In this document: positions 1-7,693 of the stretch, one piece after another
How the letters are laid out: every line of letters begins with the position of its first letter
Position numbering within the stretch: position 1 is the first letter of the stretch
From: GCA-2720975 sp964467985
GTDB taxonomy: Bacteria; Planctomycetota; UBA1135; GCA-002686595
Direction: 5' to 3'
Assembly: GCA_964467985.1 (NCBI GenBank)
Contig: CAYXTP010000002.1
Span: 62,001-126,000, forward strand
Length of the DNA: 64,000 bases
Notes under the pieces: generated by a model
What the model was told of the DNA's origin: nothing
Database searches by the model: none
The model's input: the letters and a program-made list of their open reading frames with translations, nothing else
Translations under genes and position numbers: made by a program

Positions 1-122
1 CCATAAAACCCACCGCTGTGGTGGGGAGGGATGTGGAACTACGCGTACCCGTGCGCTGGGAACAGGTTGGTCAAGGTGCGCTGCCCTGGCAAGCACAGCT
101 GAAAGTGGAGGTGATCTGGTGA
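1..122 (+). CDS. C-terminal end of an unidentified protein (partial)
   Basis: An open frame enters from the left edge (first whole codon at base 3) and ends with TGA at 120-122. It encodes about 39 residues, a beta-strand-like tail rich in Val and charged residues that ends in EVIW. The stop overlaps the GTG start of the next gene as GTGA, so the two are probably co-transcribed and translationally coupled. The family cannot be recognised from this tail. Confidence 0.55.
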   Translation, partial: IKPTAVVGRDVELRVPVRWEQVGQGALPWQAQLKVEVIW

Positions 123-1585
123 GCGTACTTGGGTTGTCACTCGCGATGTCTGCAGCTTCCCTGCTGCCTCAAGACCCACGGGAAGAGGACTACTACCGCC
201 TTGTTCCCCTGCCCATTCCCGAGGCCATGGTCTTGGAGGTTAGCGGCCTGACTCTCTTGGAGGACGGACGACCCTTGGTGTGCAATCGGCGCGGCGAGGT
301 GTTCGTTGTGGAGAACGCGTACGGCGATCCCGCCACGGACGCCGTCTTTCACAAATTCGCCGAAGGCTTGCAGGAACCCCTGGGGCTGCTGCGACAAGGC
401 GAATGGATCTACCTGGCCCAGCGCGGGGAATTGACCCGCATGCGCGATGTGGACGGAGACGACCGCGCCGACGAGTTCGAGACGGTCTGCGACACGTGGC
501 GCGTGAGCGGCAACTACCACGAGTACAACTTCGGGCCGACCCTGGGCCCCGATGGCAACTTCTGGATCACGACCAACAAGCCGTTTGGTGACCAGCCCTT
601 CGGTGCGGTCCCGTGGCGCGGGTTCGCCATGCGCATCACTCCTGACGGCCAGATGATTCCGACCGTCTGTGGCTTGCGTTCACCCTCGGGCGTTGAGGCC
701 AGTCCTTGGGGCGATGTTTTCTACACGGACAATCAGGGCGAGTGGTGCGGGGCGAGCAAGTTGTCCTTGCTCAAGCCCGGTTCGTTCCAAGGCCACCCGC
801 ACGGGTTGCCCTCCTGCGAACAGGACCTGTGGCCCTACCCGCATCCGGGGTCGATACCGAACCGCGTGCTGATGCCCGAGGTGTCCAAGCAGGTGCCCAG
901 TTTCCAGATGCCCTCCGTGTGGTTTCCGCGAGACAAAATGGGACGTGCTCCCGCGGGTTTCGTCTGGGACACAACCGGCGGACGCTTTGGCCCTTTTGCC
1001 GGCCAGGTATTCGTGACCGACCAGTACGAGGCTTCGGTCATGCGTGTCAGCCTCGAGCAGGTGCAAGGTCATTGGCAGGGGGCCTGCTATCCCTTTCGCC
1101 GACGATTGGGCACGGGTGCCCTGCGCCTAGTGTGGGGGCCGGACGGTTCGCTGTTTGTCGGTGGCACCGATCGCGGTTGGCCTTCTCTCGGGACCAATGG
1201 CCGAGGCTTCGGGCTTGAGCGCTTGCTGTGGACCGGCGAGGTGCCCTTCGAGTTGCTCGAGATGAGCGCTCGGCCCGAGGGCTTCCAGTTGACCTTCACC
1301 TCGGATGTGGATACGCAGTCGGCCACGGACCCAGCTTCGTACTCCCTCTCCAGCTTCACTTACATTCTGCACTCCACCTACGGCAGTCCTGAGGTGGAAG
1401 GGGCAGATCTGAAGATCAAGTCCTGCACATTGGGTGACGATGGCCGTTCGGTCTACCTCGAGGCGGAAGGTCTGCGCGCAGGCTGGTTGCACGAACTGCA
1501 CCTCGACGGCGTGCGCAGCGCAGACGACCATCCCGTCCTGCACCCGCGGGCGTACTACACCCTAGCCTTCAGGCCAGAGCACTAG
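119..1585 (+). CDS. Secreted beta-propeller protein (NHL/PQQ-sugar-dehydrogenase-like)
   Basis: 488 residues. A short hydrophobic N-terminus (LGLSLAMSAASLL) followed by a cleavage-like region suggests export. The body has repeated propeller-type blades: VSGLTLLEDGRPLVCNRRGE near residue 41, FGPTLGPDGNFWITTN near 138 and RLVWGPDGSLFVGG near 338. These resemble the family often annotated as membrane-bound dehydrogenase or glucose/sorbosone dehydrogenase-like, common in planctomycetes. A C-terminal all-beta domain (about 390-488) follows the propeller. The start is GTG at 119, overlapping the upstream stop by 4 nt. Neither a cofactor nor a substrate can be read from the sequence, so enzyme activity is not established. 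Confidence 0.75.
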   Translation: MSVLGLSLAMSAASLLPQDPREEDYYRLVPLPIPEAMVLEVSGLTLLEDGRPLVCNRRGEVFVVENAYGDPATDAVFHKFAEGLQEPLGLLRQGEWIYLAQRGELTRMRDVDGDDRADEFETVCDTWRVSGNYHEYNFGPTLGPDGNFWITTNKPFGDQPFGAVPWRGFAMRITPDGQMIPTVCGLRSPSGVEASPWGDVFYTDNQGEWCGASKLSLLKPGSFQGHPHGLPSCEQDLWPYPHPGSIPNRVLMPEVSKQVPSFQMPSVWFPRDKMGRAPAGFVWDTTGGRFGPFAGQVFVTDQYEASVMRVSLEQVQGHWQGACYPFRRRLGTGALRLVWGPDGSLFVGGTDRGWPSLGTNGRGFGLERLLWTGEVPFELLEMSARPEGFQLTFTSDVDTQSATDPASYSLSSFTYILHSTYGSPEVEGADLKIKSCTLGDDGRSVYLEAEGLRAGWLHELHLDGVRSADDHPVLHPRAYYTLAFRPEH

Positions 1586-1596
1586 CGCATCGGTCT

Positions 1597-2568
1597 CTAG
1601 ACTCCGCTAGTGCCGAGGCGACCGGCTTCTCCGCTCTCGGAGTCTTCGCGCCACCAGTTTCCAGCAGCGACCTCTGCAATGCCCTGTTCGAACGGCCGGG
1701 GTTGCCAGCCCAACTCGACCACGGCGGCCCGGATATCGTGATCGTGATGCAACGAAAAGTAACCCGCTCCTCGGCGCTCCCGAGTGACGTCCGTGAAGAG
1801 CCCCTTCAGGAAGATGGCGCGCTCGACCCACTTGCGACTGATGTTGCGGCGTTTCACTCTTCCTCCCGTCGCTTCGATGGTGAGATCGACGAACTCGTTG
1901 AAGGCGATGCCCTCGGGCCCCGCTATCTCGTAGATGCAGTCCACATCCTTGGCGCGGTCGTAGGAGAAGAAGCGCATGATGGCATCCACCAGGTCGTCCA
2001 CGTGCACTGGACTCAACTTGGAGAGGCCTTCATGCTTGACCCAGTACGTGCCCTTCTGGGCGCCGCACTTGCGTAGCAGGGGCGCCGTGTGGCGCATGTC
2101 ACCCACGCCGTAGACAAGGGTGGGGCGGAACGAGGCCCACTTCAGACCCGAGCCGCGGATGATCTTCTCTTGCACGCGTTTGCTGTCGCGGTAGTAGCTG
2201 TAGACCGGCATGCCGATAACCGCCGACGAGATCACAATGAATTGAAAGTCCTCAGCCGCTGTGTTCTGGGCCTCTTCAATCAGGACTTCCGTGCCCACCA
2301 CGTTGACCAACTGCATTTGCTCTTCGGTGAAGTGGTCGTGAGCGCTCGCCAGGTGCAGCAGATAGTCGGCATCCCGAAGGAACCCGCGCAAGGACTCGGG
2401 ATCGGTCAGATCCCCTGTGAAGACCTCCACCTGAGCGCCGTCGGGGCGCTCCACCGCATCCTCGCGGCCTGGGCGGGCCAGGGCTCGGATGCTGTGACCT
2501 TGGGCCGCAAGGGCACGCAACAGGTAGGAGCCAATGAAACCTGTGGCGCCGGTGATGGAAATGTTCAT
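1597..2568 (-). CDS. NAD(P)-dependent epimerase/dehydratase (extended SDR)
   Basis: About 323 residues from the ATG at 2568. This start puts the Rossmann motif GATGFIGSYL at residues 7-16; a longer frame to 2670 would add an unlikely basic leader. The cofactor-binding acid region, the LLHLAS segment and the YxxxK catalytic pair (YRDSK) are present, as is a substrate-side SPVHVDDLVDAI motif typical of extended SDRs acting on nucleotide sugars or related substrates. It converges with the propeller gene (12-nt gap) and diverges from the nucleosidase gene. The substrate is unknown. Confidence 0.85.
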   Translation of the reverse strand: MNISITGATGFIGSYLLRALAAQGHSIRALARPGREDAVERPDGAQVEVFTGDLTDPESLRGFLRDADYLLHLASAHDHFTEEQMQLVNVVGTEVLIEEAQNTAAEDFQFIVISSAVIGMPVYSYYRDSKRVQEKIIRGSGLKWASFRPTLVYGVGDMRHTAPLLRKCGAQKGTYWVKHEGLSKLSPVHVDDLVDAIMRFFSYDRAKDVDCIYEIAGPEGIAFNEFVDLTIEATGGRVKRRNISRKWVERAIFLKGLFTDVTRERRGAGYFSLHHDHDIRAAVVELGWQPRPFEQGIAEVAAGNWWREDSESGEAGRLGTSGV

Positions 2569-2678
2569 GGAGGCAGATAAAGGACGGCAAGGAGCATAGC
2601 GCCTGGAGGGGGCCGCGGCGGAGTCCATCGCCTGCTCAGGGGTTTTGTCCCTGTGTGCCGTGCGACACAATGGTCGTC

Positions 2679-3371
2679 ATGGGACGGGTGCGCGATCGAA
2701 CGGGGGTCTTGTGCGCCTTGCCTGAGGAGCTGGGGGCTCTGGCGGGTCAGGTCATCAAGCGCTCGCGCTCGCAGGGGCTCGAATTGCTGCAGCTCGACCT
2801 CTCGGATTCGGGATTGCCGGACCCCCGAGGGGCCGAGCTCTTCGCCTGTGTGGGAGGCGTGGGCAAGGTGGCCGCCGCCCAGGCCGCCAGCCTGCTCGTG
2901 AGCCAGGGACTGGACCGGCTGCTGGTGGTGGGCACCTGTGGCGCCCTGCGCCGCGGCATGCAGGTGGGCAGCCTGCTGCACTGTGCGCGCACAATCCAAG
3001 CCGACCTGGCCCTCCGCGAGGGACGCGAGGTCAGTGCCCATGAGCCTCTGGCCTCGATCTGGCGCAGCGTTGTTCCGGGCCTGAAGGGCTGGTTGGTCAC
3101 CGCCGATCGGCCCGTCATAACCCCTTGGCGTCGGATGCGTCTGGCGCGCGCGTTTCTCGGGCCCTGTGCGGCCGACATGGAAACAGCGGCTGCGGCGCGG
3201 GTTGCACAGCGGGCTGGCGTGCCCTGGGCGGCCCTTAGGGTGGTGACGGACCTGGCTGGGTTGGGAACGGCCCGCCGCTTTGCCAAGAACTACCCCAGGC
3301 TGGCTGGGATTCCTGCCGATACCGTCAGCGTCCTTCTGGCTGCCGTGCAGGCTAGCTCCCACTCATTTTGA
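2679..3371 (+). CDS. MTAN/phosphorylase-superfamily nucleosidase
   Basis: About 230 residues if started at ATG 2679; in-frame starts also lie at 2655 (GTG) and 2670 (ATG), and no strong Shine-Dalgarno decides between them. The N-terminal VLCALPEEL segment, the central GGVGKVAAAQA glycine-rich loop and the C-terminal DMETAAAARVAQRAGVP segment are hallmarks of the purine nucleoside phosphorylase/MTAN fold. The DME acid pair is the usual ribose and base-binding site. Likely roles are cleavage of methylthioadenosine, S-adenosylhomocysteine or futalosine, or the hopanoid-type phosphorylase reaction; the sequence alone does not distinguish them. Confidence 0.8.
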   Translation: MGRVRDRTGVLCALPEELGALAGQVIKRSRSQGLELLQLDLSDSGLPDPRGAELFACVGGVGKVAAAQAASLLVSQGLDRLLVVGTCGALRRGMQVGSLLHCARTIQADLALREGREVSAHEPLASIWRSVVPGLKGWLVTADRPVITPWRRMRLARAFLGPCAADMETAAAARVAQRAGVPWAALRVVTDLAGLGTARRFAKNYPRLAGIPADTVSVLLAAVQASSHSF

Positions 3372-3468
3372 GACCCCGCTCGGGTGGATTGCTGCTGCTG
3401 GCCGACTGGCAGGACCGGTCCCCATTCAATGCAGTGCGCGACATCCACGTTGGTTCGAGACCCCGCTC
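3370..3468. repeat. 12-bp direct repeat GAGACCCCGCTC
   Basis: Two identical copies of GAGACCCCGCTC lie at 3370-3381 and 3457-3468. The first overlaps the stop codon of the nucleosidase gene. They sit in the 278-base gap before the sugar transferase gene. No gene is seen in that gap and the function of the repeat is unknown. Confidence 0.4.
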
Positions 3469-3614
3469 AGCCCTTGTGCGGATGGCTGGAGGCAACTCTG
3501 AGCCAGCGCAAGGCGAGTAGGGGATTCAGATACTCGTTGTCCAAGATAGGATTGGGCGCGGCCCTACGGGCCCGCGTTACGCCAGTGCTGTCCCCCCTGC
3601 CCATCGATCTTGAG

Positions 3615-3633
3615 GGTACCTCACCCAGGTACC
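3615..3633. promoter_or_regulatory. Perfect 7-bp inverted repeat upstream of the sugar transferase
   Basis: GGTACCT, a 5-nt loop (CACCC), then AGGTACC form a perfect stem 16 nt before the ATG at 3650. It could be an operator half-site pair or a leader hairpin that affects translation of the first gene of the polysaccharide unit. No T-run follows, so it is not a classical terminator. Confidence 0.35.
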
Positions 3634-3649
3634 GGTCGGGGTCCGTCTC

Positions 3650-5149
3650 ATGACTGCCCTCGGGACTCTGGTTCGCCGCAACTTCGAACCGCTGATCCTC
3701 TCGATCCAGGTGATCGTCGATCTGCTGGTCGTCGTGTTGGCCTGCCTGGCTGCCTTCGCGCTGCGTGAGGCCATGCTGCCGGCCACGGCCCAAGTCGACG
3801 CATCGAACGACCTGGAGACCTATCGGGAAGTCTTCTCCATCGCGGCTGCCGTGTGCCTGCTGTGCTTCCACTGGTTCGGCATGTACTCGCCGATCAAGAG
3901 CCTGCTGAACGTCGAAGAATTCAAGGCCGTGACCAAGAGCGCGGTTTCGGCATTCCTCATCGTGCTGACTTTGATTGTGTTTCTGCGCGGTTCCACGGCA
4001 GAAGCGACCGAGGAGGCGACGGGCATGTTCCGCTACCTGGTGTCCCTGCACCGCGCGGTGGACTTGGCGGAGAACCCCGATCAGTACTCGCGTGTCGTGC
4101 TGTTCCTGGCCTTCGTGTTCATTCTCGTGTTCACGATGATTAGTCGTTTCATCTCCTTCAAGGTGATTCAAGGTCTGCACCGTAAGGGAATCGGCAACCG
4201 CAACGTGGCCGTGATTGGCGAGGGAGCCACGGGTCAGAACCTGCAGCGCAAATTCCTGCTTGTGCCCACACTCGGTCTTAATTTCGTCGGGTTCATCGGC
4301 GCGGACAAGAGCCGCGTGGGAACCATGATCGAACGCAGTCGGGTCTTGGGAACGACGGACAACCTGGAACACCTGCTAGGCCTGCACAAGATCTCTGAGG
4401 TCTTCGTCGCCCTACCGGAGTCACCCGAACAGGAAGTGATGGAACTCGTGGCGGAGCTCGAGAGTTTGGGCGTGAACTACCATGTGGTCCCGCGCTTCTA
4501 CCATCTGATGAGCTACAACGTGCGCATCGAGAACCTGGACTCGATCCCGCTCATTTCCAGGCCTGAGCGGCGCGACAACTTGCTGGGCGCCGGGGTCAAG
4601 CGCACCATGGATGTGTGTATTGCCTCGACCGTGCTGCTCTTCGGTGCGGCCTTCTTCTTGATCTCCGCCATCCTGATCAAGCGCGAGAGCCACGGGCCGG
4701 TCTTCTTTCGGCAGACGCGCGTGGGCCGCAATGGCAAGGTCTTCAGCATGTTCAAGTTCCGGACGATGCACCACGCTTCTTGTGGCGATGATTTGGCGCC
4801 CAAGAGTGAATACGACCCGCGGGTCACGCGTGTTGGACGCTTCCTGCGTCGCTACAGCCTCGACGAGCTGCCCAATTTCCTCAACGTTCTGCGCGGCGAG
4901 ATGAGCGTCGTGGGCCCCCGGCCGGAAATGCCATTCATCGTCGATACGTACAATTCTGCGGACCAGGAGCGCCTACGGGCCAAGCCCGGCGTGACCGGGC
5001 TGTGGCAGATTTCCTACGCCCGCACCCAGTCCATTCATGAGAATTTGGACTACGACCTGTACTACATCGAGAACCAATCCCTGCTGCTCGACCTGGTCAT
5101 TATCGCCTTGACCGGTTTCGCGGTTGCGAAGGGCACCGGCGCCTACTAG
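3650..5149 (+). CDS. Polyprenyl-phosphate hexose-1-phosphate transferase (WcaJ/WbaP-type)
   Basis: 499 residues. It transfers a sugar-1-phosphate from a nucleotide sugar to undecaprenyl phosphate, starting a surface polysaccharide repeat unit at the inner membrane. The N-terminal half has about four membrane segments (roughly residues 13-160) and a Rossmann-like CoA/NAD-binding domain (about 175-310). The C-terminal catalytic domain starts at KRTMDV and carries FFRQTRVGRNGKVFSMFKFRTM, RRYSLDELPN, VVGPRPEMP and KPGVTGLWQIS, the defining motifs of the bacterial sugar transferase family. The acceptor sugar cannot be predicted. It heads a three-gene unit with two GT4 genes. Confidence 0.93.
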   Translation: MTALGTLVRRNFEPLILSIQVIVDLLVVVLACLAAFALREAMLPATAQVDASNDLETYREVFSIAAAVCLLCFHWFGMYSPIKSLLNVEEFKAVTKSAVSAFLIVLTLIVFLRGSTAEATEEATGMFRYLVSLHRAVDLAENPDQYSRVVLFLAFVFILVFTMISRFISFKVIQGLHRKGIGNRNVAVIGEGATGQNLQRKFLLVPTLGLNFVGFIGADKSRVGTMIERSRVLGTTDNLEHLLGLHKISEVFVALPESPEQEVMELVAELESLGVNYHVVPRFYHLMSYNVRIENLDSIPLISRPERRDNLLGAGVKRTMDVCIASTVLLFGAAFFLISAILIKRESHGPVFFRQTRVGRNGKVFSMFKFRTMHHASCGDDLAPKSEYDPRVTRVGRFLRRYSLDELPNFLNVLRGEMSVVGPRPEMPFIVDTYNSADQERLRAKPGVTGLWQISYARTQSIHENLDYDLYYIENQSLLLDLVIIALTGFAVAKGTGAY

Positions 5150-5159
5150 AACTCGGACC

Positions 5160-6290
5160 GTGCGCGTCTTGCACGTGATGGAGGCCACCATCGGGGGAAC
5201 CCGACGGCATTTGGTGGATGTGGCCCGGGGCCTGAAGGGCCGGGGCGTGGATGTGCACGTGGCCGCGGCCACCCTGCGCGACCCGGGTTTTCCCAAGGAG
5301 CTCGACGCCCTGGAGCAGGAGGGGGTGGACGTGTATCGCATTCAGATGGTGCGCCCCGTCTCGCCCCTGCGCGATTACGGGGACTATCGGCGACTGTGCA
5401 AGTTGCTGCGTGAGTTGCGCCCGGACATCGTGCACACCCATTCCTCCAAGGCCGGCGTACTCGGCCGGCGCGCTTCCCTGTCCACGGGTATCGGTCAGCG
5501 CGTCCACACGCCGCACACCTTTGCGTTTCTGTTCGAAGCCCAGTTCTCCCCCTGGAAGACGCGTTTGTTCCGCAAGCTGGAAGAGCGCCTGGCGCGAGAG
5601 ACCGAACGCTTGATCGCCGTGAGTCCGGGTGAGGCCCAGACCATGGAGAGCAGTGGTGTCGTGCCGCCCGATCGCATCCGCATCGTGCCCAATGGCATCG
5701 ACCCGCGCCGCGTTCAGCAGGCCATGCCCCTGGACCTGACCCAGTTGGGCCTGGACCCGACGCGGCCGACCGCCGCGGTGATCGGATTGTTGTACGAGGG
5801 CAAGGGGCAGGACCTGGCCCTCGAAGCCCTGCGCCAACCTGGGTGCGAATCCCTACAGATTCTGATCGTCGGCCCAGGCCCACAGGAACCACTGCGCCAA
5901 CAAGTCCAGCAGCTCGATCTCGGCGAACGCGTTCGATTCACCGGCCCGCGGGACGATGTGCCTTCCATCCTGGCGGCCCTGGACCTGCTCATCCTGCCCT
6001 CGCGTTGGGAGGGCATGCCCTACATCGTCTTGGAAGCCATGGCCGCGGGTCTGCCCGTGCTCGCCACCCCCGTGGATGGCGCGCGGGACCTGGTACTGGA
6101 CGGAGTGACCGGGACCCTGGCGCAGAACATTGAGGCGCAATCCCTGGGTCAGGCCCTGGCAGGGCTCCTGGCCATGGAGCCCGGCGCGCGTGCTGGCCTG
6201 GGACAAGCGGGCCGCGAGCGCGTGGGCCAACTGTTCAGTCTGGATGCCATGGTCGATGGTCTTCTCCGTGTGTACGAGGAGGTCCAGTGA
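5160..6290 (+). CDS. GT4 family glycosyltransferase
   Basis: 377 residues from GTG at 5160, which opens directly into VRVLHVMEATIGGTRRHLVD, the usual GT4 N-terminus; an upstream TTG at 5124 would overlap the sugar transferase. A typical GT-B layout is visible: the acceptor-side motif HTHSSKAGVLGR near residue 95, a VPNGID linker, and the donor-binding SRWEGMPYIVLEAMAAGLPV segment with the paired acidic residues of the retaining GT4 site. It starts 10 nt after the sugar transferase stop and probably adds the second sugar to the lipid-linked primer. Confidence 0.9.
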   Translation: MRVLHVMEATIGGTRRHLVDVARGLKGRGVDVHVAAATLRDPGFPKELDALEQEGVDVYRIQMVRPVSPLRDYGDYRRLCKLLRELRPDIVHTHSSKAGVLGRRASLSTGIGQRVHTPHTFAFLFEAQFSPWKTRLFRKLEERLARETERLIAVSPGEAQTMESSGVVPPDRIRIVPNGIDPRRVQQAMPLDLTQLGLDPTRPTAAVIGLLYEGKGQDLALEALRQPGCESLQILIVGPGPQEPLRQQVQQLDLGERVRFTGPRDDVPSILAALDLLILPSRWEGMPYIVLEAMAAGLPVLATPVDGARDLVLDGVTGTLAQNIEAQSLGQALAGLLAMEPGARAGLGQAGRERVGQLFSLDAMVDGLLRVYEEVQ

Positions 6291-7402
6291 GAATCCTGCA
6301 CGTGATCAGCACCCTGGACGTGGGCGGGGCAGAGATGCACGTGCTGCTGCAAGTGCGCGGTCAGGTGGCCCGCGGGCACTCGGTGCGCGTGGCCTACTTG
6401 CTGGGTGAGGGCGCCCTGGTGGCCGACTACAAGGAGGCGGGGGCAGAGTGGGTCGGCAATGTGGGCTCAGGGCCTCTGGCCCCGTGGAAACTGCGAACGC
6501 ACCTGGGCTGGTGCGAGGCCGCGCACAGTCACCTGCTGCGCGCGGATTTCGTCACCGCCGCTGCCGCGTTCCTGTTCGGCAAGGGCAAGTGTTTGGTTTC
6601 AGGCAAGCACAACGACGAGCGCGCTCTCCTGCGTCCCTTCGTGTCCCGCTTGCACGGCCTTATTGGACGAATCCCTGCGCGTACGATCGTCCTGTCGGAT
6701 CACGTGGGGCGCTTCATTGCCGAGTACGGTCGCGTTCCGCTCACCTCCCAGGAGCGGGTCTACTACGGTATCGATCCGGCCCCCTTTGCTGCCGCGGCCG
6801 CCGACTCCAAGAGTCGCGAGCGTCTGCGCGCCGAGTTTGGATTCGGCCTGCAAGATGTCGTCTTCCTGTGCGTGGCACGTTTCGCTCCGCAGAAAGCCCA
6901 CGAGGTGCTCATCGCGGCCCTGGCCGAAGCCCGCAAGCAGGCTCCCGTGCGCCTCCTGTTGGTGGGTGGGGATCCCTACGGAGATGGCGAGCAACGGGCC
7001 CGCGCCGTAGCCCGGGAACTGGGCGTGGAACAGGACCGCACCTGTGTCTTTGCCGGCATCCGGCGCGATGTGCCCGCACTGCTGGGGGCCGCCGACGCAT
7101 TCGTGATGGCCTCCCGCTGGGAGGGCCTGGGCCTCGTGTTCCTGGAAGCCATGGCCGCCGGCTTACCCGTACTCTCCACAAATGTCTCCGCCATCCCCGA
7201 GGTTGTGCAGGACGGCATCACAGGCCAACTCGTACCCCCCGATAACGCGCCAGCCCTGACCGCGGCCATGTTGCAGTGGGCGGGCGATCCCGATCGACGC
7301 CAGGCCTACGGCGCGGCAGGCATGGAGCGGGTGGCGGCGAAGTTCGGTTTGGATCGCATGGTGGAGCAGACCCTAGCGATCTACGCGGACGTGGCCGGTT
7401 GA
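6287..7402 (+). CDS. GT4 family glycosyltransferase
   Basis: 371 residues. The GTG start overlaps the preceding stop as GTGA. The N-terminus reads RILHVISTLDVGGAEMHVLL, the glycine-rich loop of GT4 enzymes. The second domain carries FAPQKAHEVLIAAL and SRWEGLGLVFLEAMAAGLPV, with a conserved ExxxxxxxE arrangement at the nucleotide-sugar site. It is the last gene of the three-gene initiation unit. Donor and acceptor are unknown. Confidence 0.9.
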   Translation: MRILHVISTLDVGGAEMHVLLQVRGQVARGHSVRVAYLLGEGALVADYKEAGAEWVGNVGSGPLAPWKLRTHLGWCEAAHSHLLRADFVTAAAAFLFGKGKCLVSGKHNDERALLRPFVSRLHGLIGRIPARTIVLSDHVGRFIAEYGRVPLTSQERVYYGIDPAPFAAAAADSKSRERLRAEFGFGLQDVVFLCVARFAPQKAHEVLIAALAEARKQAPVRLLLVGGDPYGDGEQRARAVARELGVEQDRTCVFAGIRRDVPALLGAADAFVMASRWEGLGLVFLEAMAAGLPVLSTNVSAIPEVVQDGITGQLVPPDNAPALTAAMLQWAGDPDRRQAYGAAGMERVAAKFGLDRMVEQTLAIYADVAG

Positions 7403-7515
7403 TACGGAGCAGAGCCCGCGGCGTCGGCTGCGACCCACTCCCCCTGTGGGGCTGTGGAGAGAGTTGTCAGTGGGAAGTGGCTCTCCATATTGACCTGAGG
7501 GAAACCTCCTGCGCC

Positions 7516-7546
7516 CCCAGACGTCCATGTCATCCGGATGTCTGGG
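7516..7546. terminator. Hairpin between convergent genes (possible bidirectional terminator)
   Basis: An 11-bp stem (CCCAGACGTCC / GGATGTCTGGG, one G-T pair) encloses a 9-nt loop in the 291-base gap between the convergent GT4 and 754-codon genes. The position suits transcript termination for both strands, but there is no U-tract, so it may be only an RNA-stabilising structure. Nothing else was recognised in this gap. Confidence 0.35.
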
Positions 7547-7693
7547 ACCCACGTGGCAGAATGCGGCCAGTACCTGCGGCGGGATCCGCAGTACCAGAGT
7601 ACGGAGCCAGGTTCAAAACCATCGCCGCTCGGCTCCCCCGCCGCGCTGACCCTTTGAAACCCTTATCCTCCGGTCATGCAGCAGCGGCACGGG

